Assembly: GCF_034675845.1 (NCBI RefSeq)
Contig: NZ_JAUCCU010000001.1
Location: 434,001 to 498,000, forward strand
From: Castellaniella sp.
Lineage (GTDB): Bacteria; Pseudomonadota; Gammaproteobacteria; Burkholderiales; Burkholderiaceae_B
Direction: 5' to 3'
DNA length: 64,000 bases
The notes under the pieces: model-generated
The model's input: the letters and a program-made list of their open reading frames with translations, nothing else
The model's database searches: none
What the model was told of the DNA's origin: nothing
Made by a program: the position numbers and the translations under genes
Shown: one piece after another, positions 8,440 through 16,922 of the stretch
Layout: the number at the start of each line of letters is the position of its first letter
Position numbering within the stretch: position 1 is the first letter of the stretch

Positions 8440-8476
8440 GATAGTACAATAGACGGCTGAAATCTTTTCTTCTCTT

Positions 8477-9673
8477 ATGTCTCCCACTACGACTTCCCCA
8501 CCAACCAAGGCCTCGCCCGGCATGGTTATTCTGGCGTTGGCGATTGGCGCTTTTGCCATCGGCACCACCGAATTCGCCACCATGAGCCTGCTGCCTTATT
8601 TTGCGCTTGACCTAGGCATCGATGCGCCTGCGGCGGGTCACGTCATCAGCGCCTATGCCCTGGGCGTGGTGGTGGGTGCGCCGCTGCTGACGGTGCTGGC
8701 GGCACGCATGGCCCGGCGCACCTTATTAATTACCCTGATGGGCATGTTTGCCCTGTTCAACGCCTTGTGCGCCTTCGCCCCCAATTATGAATCGCTGCTG
8801 ATCCTGCGATTTCTCAGTGGGCTCCCACACGGGGCGTATTTTGGTATTGGCTCGCTGGTCGCCGTGTCCATGGTGCCCTACAGTCAGCGCAACCAGGCGG
8901 TGGGACGCATGTTTCTAGGCCTGACCATCGCAACCATCATTGGCGTGCCCTTCGCCAACTGGCTGGGCCATGTCCTGAGCTGGCGCTGAGGCTTTGGCTT
9001 GGTGGCGGCCTCCGGCCTGTTGACCATGGCCCTGATTGCCCGGCTGGCCCCCTATAGCCCTCCGGCTGCGGGGGCCAGTCCACTGCGCGAACTCAGCGCC
9101 CTGAAGCACTTGCAGGTCTGGCTGACTTTGGCCGTGGGGGCGATTGGCTTTGGCGGCCTGTTTGCGGTGTATACCTATCTGGCCGATATCCTGCTGCAGG
9201 TCACCCAAACGTCGCCCAATGTCGTGCCACTGGTGTTGGCCGTCTTTGGCCTGGGCCTGACCATTGGCAATATTCTGATCCCTTGGCTGGCAGACCGGGC
9301 GCTATTGCCCACTGCGGCGGGCCTGTTGCTATGGAGCGCCGCCATGTCGGCGCTGTTTCCGCTGACCGCCGGTCACGTCTGGTCGATTTCCTTGAATGTG
9401 TTCCTGATCGGCTTTGGCGGCGCCCTGGGCACCGTGCTGCAAACCCGGCTGATGGATGTGGCCCGCCATGCCCAGGGGCTGGCGGCCGCGCTGAACCATT
9501 CGGCGTTCAATTTTGCCAATGCGCTGGGGCCGCTATTGGGCGGCATGGCGATTGCCGGAGGCTATGGCTGGACATCCCCCGGCTGGGTCGGTGCCGGACT
9601 GGCCATGGGGGGATTCGTCATCCTGATGGTGTCGATGCTGGTCGACCGCATCCGGCCCCCCCAACCGGCCTGA
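8477..9673 (+). pseudogene. MFS transporter (arabinose-efflux-permease type) broken by an in-frame TGA
   Basis: One reading frame runs from ATG 8477 to the stop at 9671-9673, interrupted only by TGA at 8987-8989 (codon 171). Before it are helices 1-6 with the MFS family features GTTEFATMSLLPYFALDLG and RFLSGLPHGAYFGIGS. After it are helices 6-12 with GFGGALGTVLQTRLM. Around the stop the sequence reads HVLSWR-stop-GFGLVAA. Relatives have Trp after WR, so a single TGG-to-TGA change explains the stop. The second half has only a TTG (8999) as a possible restart, without a ribosome binding site. Intact, it would be a 398-residue drug or sugar exporter. A sequencing error cannot be excluded. Confidence 0.85.
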
Positions 9674-10522
9674 TCAAGGCTGGATCAGCGCATCCAGATC
9701 TGCGGCGCTGTGGCGTTCGCGCAGGCAGCCTTCGTTGGTGCGATTGACCAGCCTGCCGCGCTGGACTGCGGGGCGCCGGGCGATTTGATCGGCCCAGCGC
9801 AGGACATGCTGATAATCCTGCACAGACAGAAACTCTGCCGCGCTATACAGCTGCCCCAGCACCAGGCCGCCATACCAGGGCCAGATTGCCATGTCGGCAA
9901 TCGTGTAGTCAGCGCCAGCCACATAAGCATGCTGCGCCAGACGCTGGTCCAGCACATCCAGCTGACGTTTGGTCTCCATGGCAAATCGATCAATGGCATA
10001 TTCAATCTTATGGGGGGCATAGGCATAGAAATGCCCCAGGCCGCCACCGACATAAGGGGCGCTGCCCACCTGCCAAAACAGCCACGACAGGCATTCGGCC
10101 CGGGCGGCACCGTCGTTCGGCAGAAACACGCCGAACTTCTCGGCCAGATACAGCAAAATAGCCCCGGACTCAAACACCCGGACTGGTTCGGCTCCGCTAC
10201 GGTCTACCAGCGCGGGGATTTTTGAATTGGGATTGATATCCACAAAGCCGCTGCCGAATTGGTCACCCTCGCCGATCTGGATCAGCCAGGCGTCGTAATC
10301 GGCGCCAACATAGCCGGCCGCCAGCAGTTCTTCCAGCAGGATGGTGACCTTGACGCCATTGGGCGTGCCCTGCGAATACAACTGCATGGGGTGCTGCCCC
10401 ACCGGTAGAACCTTATCGTGCGTCGGCCCGGACACCGGCCGGTTGATGCTGGCAAAGCGTCCACCGCTGGGTTTTTCCCATACCCAGACTTTGGGCGGCG
10501 TATACGGCTGTTGTTCACTCAT
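9674..10522 (-). CDS. yghU: Glutathione S-transferase, YghU-type disulfide-bond oxidoreductase
   Basis: The 282-residue protein has the Nu-class N-terminal extension (about 1-45) followed by a thioredoxin-like domain with the glutathione-binding block NPNSKIPALVDR and FESGAILLYLAEKFG, then an alpha-helical C-terminal domain with YTIADMAIWPW. YghU binds two glutathiones and reduces disulfides such as 2-hydroxyethyl disulfide. Length is close to E. coli YghU (288). Its stop is immediately next to the stop of the convergent MFS remnant, the two sharing TGATCA at 9671-9676. slyX lies 15 bases upstream. Confidence 0.9.
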   Translation of the reverse strand: MSEQQPYTPPKVWVWEKPSGGRFASINRPVSGPTHDKVLPVGQHPMQLYSQGTPNGVKVTILLEELLAAGYVGADYDAWLIQIGEGDQFGSGFVDINPNSKIPALVDRSGAEPVRVFESGAILLYLAEKFGVFLPNDGAARAECLSWLFWQVGSAPYVGGGLGHFYAYAPHKIEYAIDRFAMETKRQLDVLDQRLAQHAYVAGADYTIADMAIWPWYGGLVLGQLYSAAEFLSVQDYQHVLRWADQIARRPAVQRGRLVNRTNEGCLRERHSAADLDALIQP

Positions 10523-10537
10523 GATGGGGTTCCGATA

Positions 10538-10756
10538 TCAGTAATGTGGGGGACGTTCGTCCTGTGCAGTGCGCGAACCGGCGGGACCGTCTCCCCCCTG
10601 CTGCTGGCGCAGGTGCAACAGTTCGCGCGCCATGGCTTCAATCTGCTGTTGCTGGCGATATACCAACTGGTTCAGGTGATCCAGCAGGTCTTCTGCTTCA
10701 GTGGCTTTCAGTTCGAGGTCGATGAGGCGTTTTTCCAGCACGGCCTGTGCATCCAT
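10538..10756 (-). CDS. slyX: SlyX family protein
   Basis: A 72-residue soluble protein with the SlyX pattern: an N-terminal coiled coil (KRLIDLELKATEAEDLLDHLNQ...), the central LVYRQQQQIE and a short tail ending RPPHY. Function of the family is unknown. It is the first gene of a probable slyX-yghU transcript. Confidence 0.88.
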   Translation of the reverse strand: MDAQAVLEKRLIDLELKATEAEDLLDHLNQLVYRQQQQIEAMARELLHLRQQQGGDGPAGSRTAQDERPPHY

Positions 10757-10793
10757 ATTGATGACTCCTAGAGACCACCATTACAGCACAAAC

Positions 10794-12047
10794 TCAGCCC
10801 TTGACCAGGAAGTCTCCCAGCAGCCCTGCCACCACCTTGGTCGCCCCTTTCAGATCACTGAGCAACACATGTTCATCAGCCTGTTTGGCCCGCGATTCCA
10901 GCACCGTGCGCGGCCCGGCCCCATACATGACGACGGGAATGCCGTGTTCGGCATACAGACGGGCATCGGCATACAACGGCGTGCCGACAGCCGGAATCGC
11001 CTCGTCGAATACTGCCAGGGCATGACGCTGCAGGCTGGCGACCAGTTTTTCGTGGCCCGGCAAGGGACGCAGTGGACGCGCCAGCAGCAGGCGGCGGATA
11101 TCCAGCGTGATGCCCGGCAGGCCATCGACTGCCGCCTGAATGAACTGGCGCACCTGGGCCTCGACCTGGGTGGGATCTTCTTCCGGGATCAGTCGGCGAT
11201 CCATCTTCAGCACAACGCGGCCAGGCACCACATTGGTATTGGTACCGCCGTCAATCCGACCCACGATCATGGTCGGATTGCTGATGCCATCCAGGGCGGA
11301 ATGGATCTCATCCAGCGCCGCCGCCTGGCGGTAGATCTCCGTCAGAATGCGGTTGGCCGCCTGCAGGGCATCGTGCCCCGATTTCGGGTCGGACCCATGG
11401 GTGGCCTTGCCATTGACGGTGATCTCGAACTGCAGACAACCATTATGTGCAGTCACCACAGCATGGCTGAAGCTGGCGCACACCGCATAATCGGGCTTGC
11501 TCAGGCCATGCGCCAGCAGCCAGCCCGGCCCCTTGAGCCCGCCGAACTCCTCGTCATAGGTGAAATGCAGTTCGACCCCACCCCGGAGCGCGGCGCCGCT
11601 GGCTTCCAGCGCCCGCACGGCATGCAGATAGGTGGTGAAGTCGCTCTTGGACACCGCCGAGGCGCGGCCATACAGGCGACCATCCGCTACCTCTCCGCCA
11701 TAGGGGTCATGCGTCCAGCCCTCGCCCGGCGGCACTACATCGCCATGCGCATTCAGCGCAATGACCGGGCCACCTGTCGCATACTGGCGGCGCACGATCA
11801 GGTTGGTGATGCTCTGCATGCCATAGGCCTGCATCTCGGATTCGGGCACTGCATGACGTTCCACCTGCCAGCCCCAACTCTCCAGCAAGGCTGCCACCGC
11901 CTCGGCATGGGGTGCCGTATTGCCTGGCGGCGTATCCGTGGGAATCGCCACCAGGCGCTGCAGCAGCGCAAGCTGCTGATCAAAATGGGCATCTACCCAG
12001 TGGTTCAGGAATGCCTGCAAAGGCTGGTCTGCGACGGAAGCCGTCAT
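10794..12047 (-). CDS. M20 family metallohydrolase in the purine-degradation cluster
   Basis: A 417-residue di-zinc hydrolase of the ArgE/DapE/CPG2 group. The metal-ligand blocks are NAHGDVVPPGEGW (about 98-110), TYDEEFGGLKG (catalytic and metal Glu) and GTPLYADARLYAEHGIP. A dimerisation lid domain lies between about 200 and 310. AAGGAG is 7 bases upstream of ATG 12047. It sits directly downstream of allantoicase and PuuE on the same strand, so it probably acts on a ureido compound or other product of allantoin breakdown. It lacks the sequence marks I would need to call it allantoate amidohydrolase (AllC), and allantoicase already covers that step. Confidence 0.8.
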   Translation of the reverse strand: MTASVADQPLQAFLNHWVDAHFDQQLALLQRLVAIPTDTPPGNTAPHAEAVAALLESWGWQVERHAVPESEMQAYGMQSITNLIVRRQYATGGPVIALNAHGDVVPPGEGWTHDPYGGEVADGRLYGRASAVSKSDFTTYLHAVRALEASGAALRGGVELHFTYDEEFGGLKGPGWLLAHGLSKPDYAVCASFSHAVVTAHNGCLQFEITVNGKATHGSDPKSGHDALQAANRILTEIYRQAAALDEIHSALDGISNPTMIVGRIDGGTNTNVVPGRVVLKMDRRLIPEEDPTQVEAQVRQFIQAAVDGLPGITLDIRRLLLARPLRPLPGHEKLVASLQRHALAVFDEAIPAVGTPLYADARLYAEHGIPVVMYGAGPRTVLESRAKQADEHVLLSDLKGATKVVAGLLGDFLVKG

Positions 12048-12134
12048 CGTTTGCTCCTTGTGGGCGCAAGCTGCCCCGGCATAGGGGCAGGCGCAATATC
12101 GAGTCTGAAATTTCCGGCGCAGGCCGCCGCACGC

Positions 12135-13175
12135 TTAACGTGCCAGGCGCCCCCAAATGCGGACGCGGCTGATGCCGCCATCGGGGAACATATTGACCCG
12201 CACGTGCGAAACCGGGCCGACGGGCTGCAGGACGGCGCCTTCGTAAAAGTGCTGCTTGTCCATGTCGGTTTTCTGTTCGCCCAGCACCGTGGGCCAGAAC
12301 ATGGCCTGCGTGACCAGGGACTGATCCGTGGACTCCTGGACCAGAGCACCCTGGACCGATACGCGATCAGGATAATTGCCCTTGAAGTGCGCGGTATCGA
12401 TCTCGATTTTTTCGACCACGACCGGATGGCCGAGTTCGATGATGACCCAGTCATTGCCGGGTTCGCGGCGGCGGCGGGTTTCCCAGCCGTCGCCCATATT
12501 CACGCCACGCCCCGGGGTCAGCAGCGGCATGGGAGAACCAAAGTGCGAATCGTTATACGCCACGATGCGCCCGCCACTGGACAGCGCCGAGACCTCATAC
12601 AAGGTATCGGGGTCTTGCTGGTCCCAATCGCAGGCTGGTTGGCCATAGACACGCAAGCGGGCCACCCCGCCATCGGGGAAAATATTCAAGCGCAGATGCG
12701 TCCAGACGCGATCATCATCGAATTCGACAAAGTGGTGCGAATTTCCCTGCAGCGACTTTGCCGGCACCAGTTCAACCCAGACCGTTTCGGCACCGGGATT
12801 GCCCTCGCAATAGGCGGCTTGCAGCGATGCAGCGGGCGGAAAATTCCCGGTAAAGTGACTGGTATTGATGTCCAGGCCCTTGATGGCACCCGGCAAGCCC
12901 AGCTGGATGATGGCAGTGTCGTGACCGCCATTGCGGCGGCGCTGGGTCTCCCAGCCATCCATCCATTTGCCGTTGTCATCGAATTTCCCGACGATGAATA
13001 CGGGCTCGGCGTCCTGCAGCATGCGCGTGGCGCTGGCGAAAAATTCATCCGTGCACGAGACAATCCTGGCGCCCAGCTTTTCGCTGGCCAGATTGGGATG
13101 ACGGGTGGCAAAGGCGGGCAGGTCGACGGCCGGTGCGTCGATCACGGTACCGGTGGGCAGATTGGTAGAAGCCAT
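12135..13175 (-). CDS. alc: Allantoicase
   Basis: A 346-residue enzyme that hydrolyses allantoate to (S)-ureidoglycolate and urea. It contains the two repeated jelly-roll allantoicase domains. The repeat marks are MDGWETQRRRNGGHD / MGDGWETRRRREPGND, then INTSHFTGNFP / IDTAHFKGNYP, and LNIFPDGGVARLRVYG / VNMFPDGGISRVRIWG. ATG 13175 gives MASTNLPTG. A longer start at 13226 would run into the puuE gene. It is 20 bases downstream of puuE. Confidence 0.95.
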   Translation of the reverse strand: MASTNLPTGTVIDAPAVDLPAFATRHPNLASEKLGARIVSCTDEFFASATRMLQDAEPVFIVGKFDDNGKWMDGWETQRRRNGGHDTAIIQLGLPGAIKGLDINTSHFTGNFPPAASLQAAYCEGNPGAETVWVELVPAKSLQGNSHHFVEFDDDRVWTHLRLNIFPDGGVARLRVYGQPACDWDQQDPDTLYEVSALSSGGRIVAYNDSHFGSPMPLLTPGRGVNMGDGWETRRRREPGNDWVIIELGHPVVVEKIEIDTAHFKGNYPDRVSVQGALVQESTDQSLVTQAMFWPTVLGEQKTDMDKQHFYEGAVLQPVGPVSHVRVNMFPDGGISRVRIWGRLAR

Positions 13176-13195
13176 GGCGGTTACGTTCCTGAAAA

Positions 13196-14122
13196 TTAGC
13201 GTTTGAAGGGGTGTTCTTTGACCCAATGACGGGCAATATCAGCGCGCGTGGCAATCCAGACGCGATCATGCTTTTGGATATGGTCCAAGAAACGTTGCAG
13301 GCCGGCAAAACGCGCCGGGCGCCCGGTCAGACGGCAATGCAGGCCGACCGACAGCATCTTGGGGGCAGTCTCGCCTTCGGCATAGAGCACATCGAAGGCA
13401 TCACGCAGATAATGGAAAAAATGATCGCCGGTGTTAAAGCCCTGCGGCGAGGCAAAACGCATATCGTTGGTGTCCAGGGTATAGGGCACGATCAGTTGAG
13501 GGTGCTTCTTGCCGCCGCCGATATCCACCTCGGTCCAGAACGGCAAATCGTCGCCGTAATAATCAGCGTCGTACAGAAACTTGCCTTCTTCGGCCACGAT
13601 GCGCAAGGTATTGGGGCTATCGCGCCCGGTATACCAACCATCTGGGTGGCGACCCAACAGCTGAGTGACGATTTCGACGCAGCGCTGGAAATGCTCGCGC
13701 TCCAGCGCCTCGGGGGCATTCTGATAATGAATCCAGCGATAGCCGTGGCAAGCAACCTCGTGGCCTAGTTCAACAAAGGCACGCGCAACTTCGGGGTTGC
13801 GCTCTAGTGCCATGCCGACACCAAACACAGTCAGGGGCAAGCCACGGCGCTCGAATTCACGCAGAATGCGCCAGACGCCGGCACGCGAACCATATTCGTA
13901 AATCGACTCCATCGACAGGTGGCGATCCGGGTAGGCCGCAGCCCCGATGATTTCGGACAGAAACTGCTCGGACCCGGCATCGCCGTGCAGCACACAATTC
14001 TCGCCGCCTTCTTCGTAGTTCATCACGAACTGCACGGCAACACGCGCCTGGCCAGGCCAGTTGGCCTGGGGTGTGCTGCGGCCATAGCCGATCAAGTCGC
14101 GGGGATAGTGAGGATCTTGCAT
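13196..14122 (-). CDS. puuE: Allantoinase PuuE (polysaccharide-deacetylase fold)
   Basis: This 308-residue NodB-fold enzyme is the PuuE type of allantoinase, which opens allantoin to allantoate without the metal cofactor of the AllB type. Family marks are RDLIGYGRSTPQANWPG at the N-terminus, VNYEEG-like VMNYEEGGENCVLHGD, ACHGYRWIHYQ, TGRDSPNTLRIV and the C-terminal SVGLHCRLTGRPAR. There is no fused OHCU decarboxylase domain, although some PuuE genes are fused to uraD. It leads the puuE-alc-M20 run and is 24 bases downstream of the GntR gene. Confidence 0.95.
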   Translation of the reverse strand: MQDPHYPRDLIGYGRSTPQANWPGQARVAVQFVMNYEEGGENCVLHGDAGSEQFLSEIIGAAAYPDRHLSMESIYEYGSRAGVWRILREFERRGLPLTVFGVGMALERNPEVARAFVELGHEVACHGYRWIHYQNAPEALEREHFQRCVEIVTQLLGRHPDGWYTGRDSPNTLRIVAEEGKFLYDADYYGDDLPFWTEVDIGGGKKHPQLIVPYTLDTNDMRFASPQGFNTGDHFFHYLRDAFDVLYAEGETAPKMLSVGLHCRLTGRPARFAGLQRFLDHIQKHDRVWIATRADIARHWVKEHPFKR

Positions 14123-14146
14123 GAATCGTCTCCGGTTAAATGAACA

Positions 14147-14905
14147 TCAGCGTGCTACGCTGAAGGCCGACCAGGGATCGACAACACCCGTTGCCGGGGT
14201 CTCCATCCGCTGTTCGCAATCTTGTAAATGGTGGTCCATGGCGGACTTGGCCCCCTGGGCATCGCGCTGACGGATATGGCCCAGAATGTCCTGATGCTCG
14301 ACATACGAGCAGGCCGTGCCCTCTGGCCCGTCCCCCAGGGCAATGATCAGTGTCGTACGGGCGCACAGCCCGGAAAGCATCTCGATCAGCACCTGGTTGT
14401 CCAGCACCCGAGCCAATTCCACATGAAACGCATTGGACAGACGCAGCCAACTGGTGCGATCACCCTGTTCGTAGGCTTGCTGTTCTCGGCTGACCATGTC
14501 GTCCAGCGGTTTCAGCCGGACATCCAGGTCGTCCAGCCGTACCAACTGGTCGATCGCAATGCCCTCCAGGGCGCGACGCATAGCAAACACATCCCGGATT
14601 TCCTTGGCTGAGGCCTGCCAGACCCGAGCCCCGCGATTTGGCTCGATCAGCACGATCTTGTCGTGCGCCAACTGAGCCAAGGCAGTCCGGACCGTGCTGC
14701 GCGAGCAATCAAAAATAGAACATAGCGTGGCTTCGGTCAGCTTGGCACCAGGCAGCAGCCGACGGTCCATGGCTGCGTCAAAGATTGCATCGTAGACACG
14801 TTGGACCTCGGTGGAGTTGCTGGAGGATTTCGGTTTGCGCAGCGACGAGGCCCGAGGGGCTTGCAGGTCGGGCGCGGCCGAACGCTGAGGTTTGAGTTGA
14901 AGCAT
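14147..14905 (-). CDS. GntR-family (FCD) transcriptional regulator of purine catabolism
   Basis: A 252-residue regulator. After a 30-residue basic, Ser-rich N-terminal stretch comes a winged helix (VYDAIFDAAMDRRLLPGAKLTEATLCSIF, recognition helix SRSTVRTALAQLAHD). A C-terminal FCD ligand domain follows, with the metal-binding-type residues ...FHVELARV and HLQDCEQR. It is the first gene of the puuE-alc-M20 unit and divergent from uraH-puuD. Palindromic operators lie in the intergenic space, so it likely represses both directions until a purine intermediate binds. The ligand is unknown. Confidence 0.85.
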   Translation of the reverse strand: MLQLKPQRSAAPDLQAPRASSLRKPKSSSNSTEVQRVYDAIFDAAMDRRLLPGAKLTEATLCSIFDCSRSTVRTALAQLAHDKIVLIEPNRGARVWQASAKEIRDVFAMRRALEGIAIDQLVRLDDLDVRLKPLDDMVSREQQAYEQGDRTSWLRLSNAFHVELARVLDNQVLIEMLSGLCARTTLIIALGDGPEGTACSYVEHQDILGHIRQRDAQGAKSAMDHHLQDCEQRMETPATGVVDPWSAFSVAR

Positions 14906-14924
14906 CGAAACACATGATCAAGGA

Positions 14925-14981
14925 AATTGTTGACAATTATTGTTGATCACGCGAAAATCGTCAACACAAATTGTTGACAAT
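14925..14981. promoter_or_regulatory. Tandem GntR-type operators and gntR promoter
   Basis: Two copies of the palindrome ATTGT-TG-ACAAT lie at 14926-14937 and 14970-14981, 44 bases apart. A split half-site pair (TTGTTGA at 14940-14946, TCAACA at 14961-14966) lies between them. On the minus strand TTGACG (14964-14959), a 17-base spacer and AATAAT (14941-14936) form a good promoter for the GntR gene. The operators bracket it, pointing to autoregulation and shared control of the divergent uraH-puuD unit. Confidence 0.65.
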
Positions 14982-15144
14982 ATGTCGGCGCTGATGAAAA
15001 CTGCTGTTGGACCATTCATCATCCGACTTAAACCATCCTGCCCCGACGGGCCTGGCATCCACCAGCCCGACGCGAACCGGTCACTTGTGCCGGGACGGCC
15101 ATACCGGGGGCCCACTGGCAGGATACTGACCGGGGATTACTACC

Positions 15145-15498
15145 ATGGGAAAACTTTCCACCCATGTCCTGGACACTGTTCACGGTGTTCCGGCTCAGGG
15201 CGTCGCCCTGGAACTCTATCGCCTGGACGGCGACACGCGTACCCTGCTGACACAGACGGCCACCAATCACGATGGCCGCTGCGATGCGCCTTTGCTCAGT
15301 GGCGATGCCCTGATCAAGGGTACCTACGAGCTGGTTTTCCATGCTGGGGATTATTTCTCAGCCAAAGGCATCAGCCTACCAGAGCCACGCTTCGTGGACG
15401 TCGTGGTCCTGCGCTTCGGGGTGGCGCACCCCGAGCAGAACTACCACGTGCCGCTGGTCGTGACGCCCTGGACTTGGTCTACCTATCGCGGCAGCTAA
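15145..15498 (+). CDS. uraH: 5-hydroxyisourate hydrolase (transthyretin-like)
   Basis: The 117-residue protein hydrolyses 5-hydroxyisourate, the product of urate oxidation, to OHCU. It has the family's diagnostic N-terminal LSTHVLDTVHGVPA and C-terminal tetrapeptide YRGS (114-117), which carry active-site residues, and no signal peptide. Full length for the family. It is the first gene after the divergent operator region, followed 118 bases later by puuD. No uraD (OHCU decarboxylase) is present in the window. Confidence 0.96.
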   Translation: MGKLSTHVLDTVHGVPAQGVALELYRLDGDTRTLLTQTATNHDGRCDAPLLSGDALIKGTYELVFHAGDYFSAKGISLPEPRFVDVVVLRFGVAHPEQNYHVPLVVTPWTWSTYRGS

Positions 15499-15616
15499 GA
15501 CCTATTCCATTTCTCAGTATTCTCTGAATCCGTCCCCACAAAAAATCACAGGGGGCGGCACTTCAGACCTTACGTCATGAATCCTGATCAAATATAAAAT
15601 TAGAGGAGACCTCGTC

Positions 15617-16838
15617 ATGGAAGGTTTTTTTCTGGAATACGGCAATCTGCTGATCCGCTGGTTACATGTCATCGCAGCCATTGCTTGGATTGGCGAATCG
15701 TTTTACTTCGTCATGCTCGACCTCAGCTTGCATCCGCCCAAAGGCGAACACAGCAAAAAACTGGGGGTTTTTGGTGAAATGTGGTCCGTGCACGGCGGCG
15801 GCTTCTACCACAATCAAAAATACCTGACCAACCCGCCAGAGCTGCCACCCGATCTGCACTGGTCGTTCTGGAAAGCCTACACCACCTGGCTATCCGGTTT
15901 CGGGATTTTCGTGCTGCTGTACCTGCTGAGGGCCGATATTTATCTGGTCAACCCGAACAGCCCCTGGGAATGGGCCCGCAACATGACCGGCATGGAAGCC
16001 GGCACCCTGGCTGTGCTGTTTTTGGTGGTGGGCTACAACATCTACTCGCGCCTGTGCCGCATCATCAGCCCCACGGTGAACAATGATGGCTGGCTCAGTG
16101 TTGCCGTTGCCGTGATGATGGTGGTGACTGCCTGGCTGACCACCCAGATCTTCCCGGGCCGTGCAGCCTTCTTGATCACGGGCGCCCTGATGGCCACCTG
16201 CATGTCGGCCAACGTGTTCTTCTGGATCATTCCCGGCCAGCGACGCATGGTGAAGGCGCTGAAGGCGGGCGAAAAACCCAACCCACTGGATGGCGCCTGG
16301 GGCAAACAACGTTCTGTCCACAACACGTACTTCACCTTGCCGGTGATCTTCCTGATGCTCAGCAACCACTATTCGTTCACGTACTCGAACGAATACGCCT
16401 GGATCATCATGGCGCTGTTCATCTTTGCCGGTGGGGTGATCCGTCAGTACTTTGTGCTGCGCCACCTGGGCAAGAACGACCTGCGCTACCCTGCAGCGGG
16501 CATCATCACCCTGGCATTGATCGGCTGGATCGCAGCCCCCGCGCCTGCCGCAGCTCCGGTGCTTGGCCAGGCCGGGCAGCAGTGCAGCCGCCGCTGTCAC
16601 GGTCCAGCAGGTGCATGACATCATCGCAGCCCGTTGTGTGGAATGCCATTCGGCCAAACCTACTCAGGCTGGTTTTGCCGCTGCCCCGGCGGGCATCATG
16701 CTGGACACAGAGGCCGAAACCCTGCAGCATGCGGCCCAGATCAAACTGGTGGTAGGCAATCAGTACATGCCACTGGCTAACCTCACGCAAATGACCGACG
16801 ACGAGCGCGCTATCATCGCGGCCTGGAGCGGCCAGTAA
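15617..16838 (+). pseudogene. puuD: Urate hydroxylase PuuD, frameshifted between membrane part and cytochrome c domain
   Basis: PuuD oxidises urate to 5-hydroxyisourate. It normally has a membrane domain of about eight helices joined to a C-terminal cytochrome c. The N-terminal part (LIRWLHVIAAIAWIGESFYF, VHGGGFYHNQKY and so on) reads from ATG 15617 but continues into a meaningless tail and stops at 16618. The cytochrome domain, with heme motif CVECH, continues in the next frame to 16838 (...ERAIIAAWSGQ). Removing one G from the GGG at 16574-16576 joins them as VLGQAG-SSAAAAVTVQQVHD, giving about 406 residues. AGAGGAG lies upstream of the start. The shift may be a real mutation or an assembly error. 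If real, the membrane domain would be made without its heme domain. Confidence 0.85.
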
Positions 16839-16845
16839 GCAAGCA

Positions 16846-16873
16846 TGTGGGGGTTGGCTTTCCCGCCCCCACA
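16846..16873. terminator. GC-rich hairpin after puuD
   Basis: TGTGGGGG pairs with CCCCCACA around a 12-base loop directly after the puuD stop. There is no long T run, so terminator function is tentative. Confidence 0.4.
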
Positions 16874-16876
16874 GCC

Positions 16877-16920
16877 AGCGGGCGCCATCGCAAAACCTGC
16901 GATGGCGCCCGCTGAGCTTT
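16877..16920. terminator. Perfect 16-bp hairpin between convergent puuD and pilV
   Basis: AGCGGGCGCCATCGCA pairs perfectly with TGCGATGGCGCCCGCT around loop AAACC (stem 16877-16913), followed by GAGCTTT. It sits three bases before the pilV stop. It probably insulates the two convergent operons, though the T tract is short. Confidence 0.5.
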
Positions 16921-16922
16921 CA

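Noticed and set aside
8987..8989. TGA as a selenocysteine codon
   Set aside because: MFS transporters do not use selenocysteine and relatives carry Trp here. No SECIS-like hairpin was evident after the codon.
8999..9673. The second half of the MFS transporter as an independent gene from TTG 8999
   Set aside because: It is in the same frame as the first half, lacks a ribosome binding site and continues the same 12-helix fold, so a nonsense change is the simpler reading.
10701..13199. An 832-codon open frame on the plus strand across the M20 and allantoicase genes
   Set aside because: It is antisense to well-conserved genes and composed of low-similarity, His/Arg/Gln-rich sequence, as expected for a shadow frame in GC-rich DNA.
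14930..14958. TTGACA in the first GntR palindrome as a plus-strand -35 for uraH
   Set aside because: The matching -10 (GAAAAT) is poor. TTGACA is part of the palindrome itself. A minus-strand promoter in the same region is better.
15530..15558. Hairpin CCGTCCCC / GGGGGCGG between uraH and puuD
   Set aside because: It has a 13-base A-rich loop, a G-T pair and no T tract. It may be an mRNA processing or spacing feature but does not support a terminator call.
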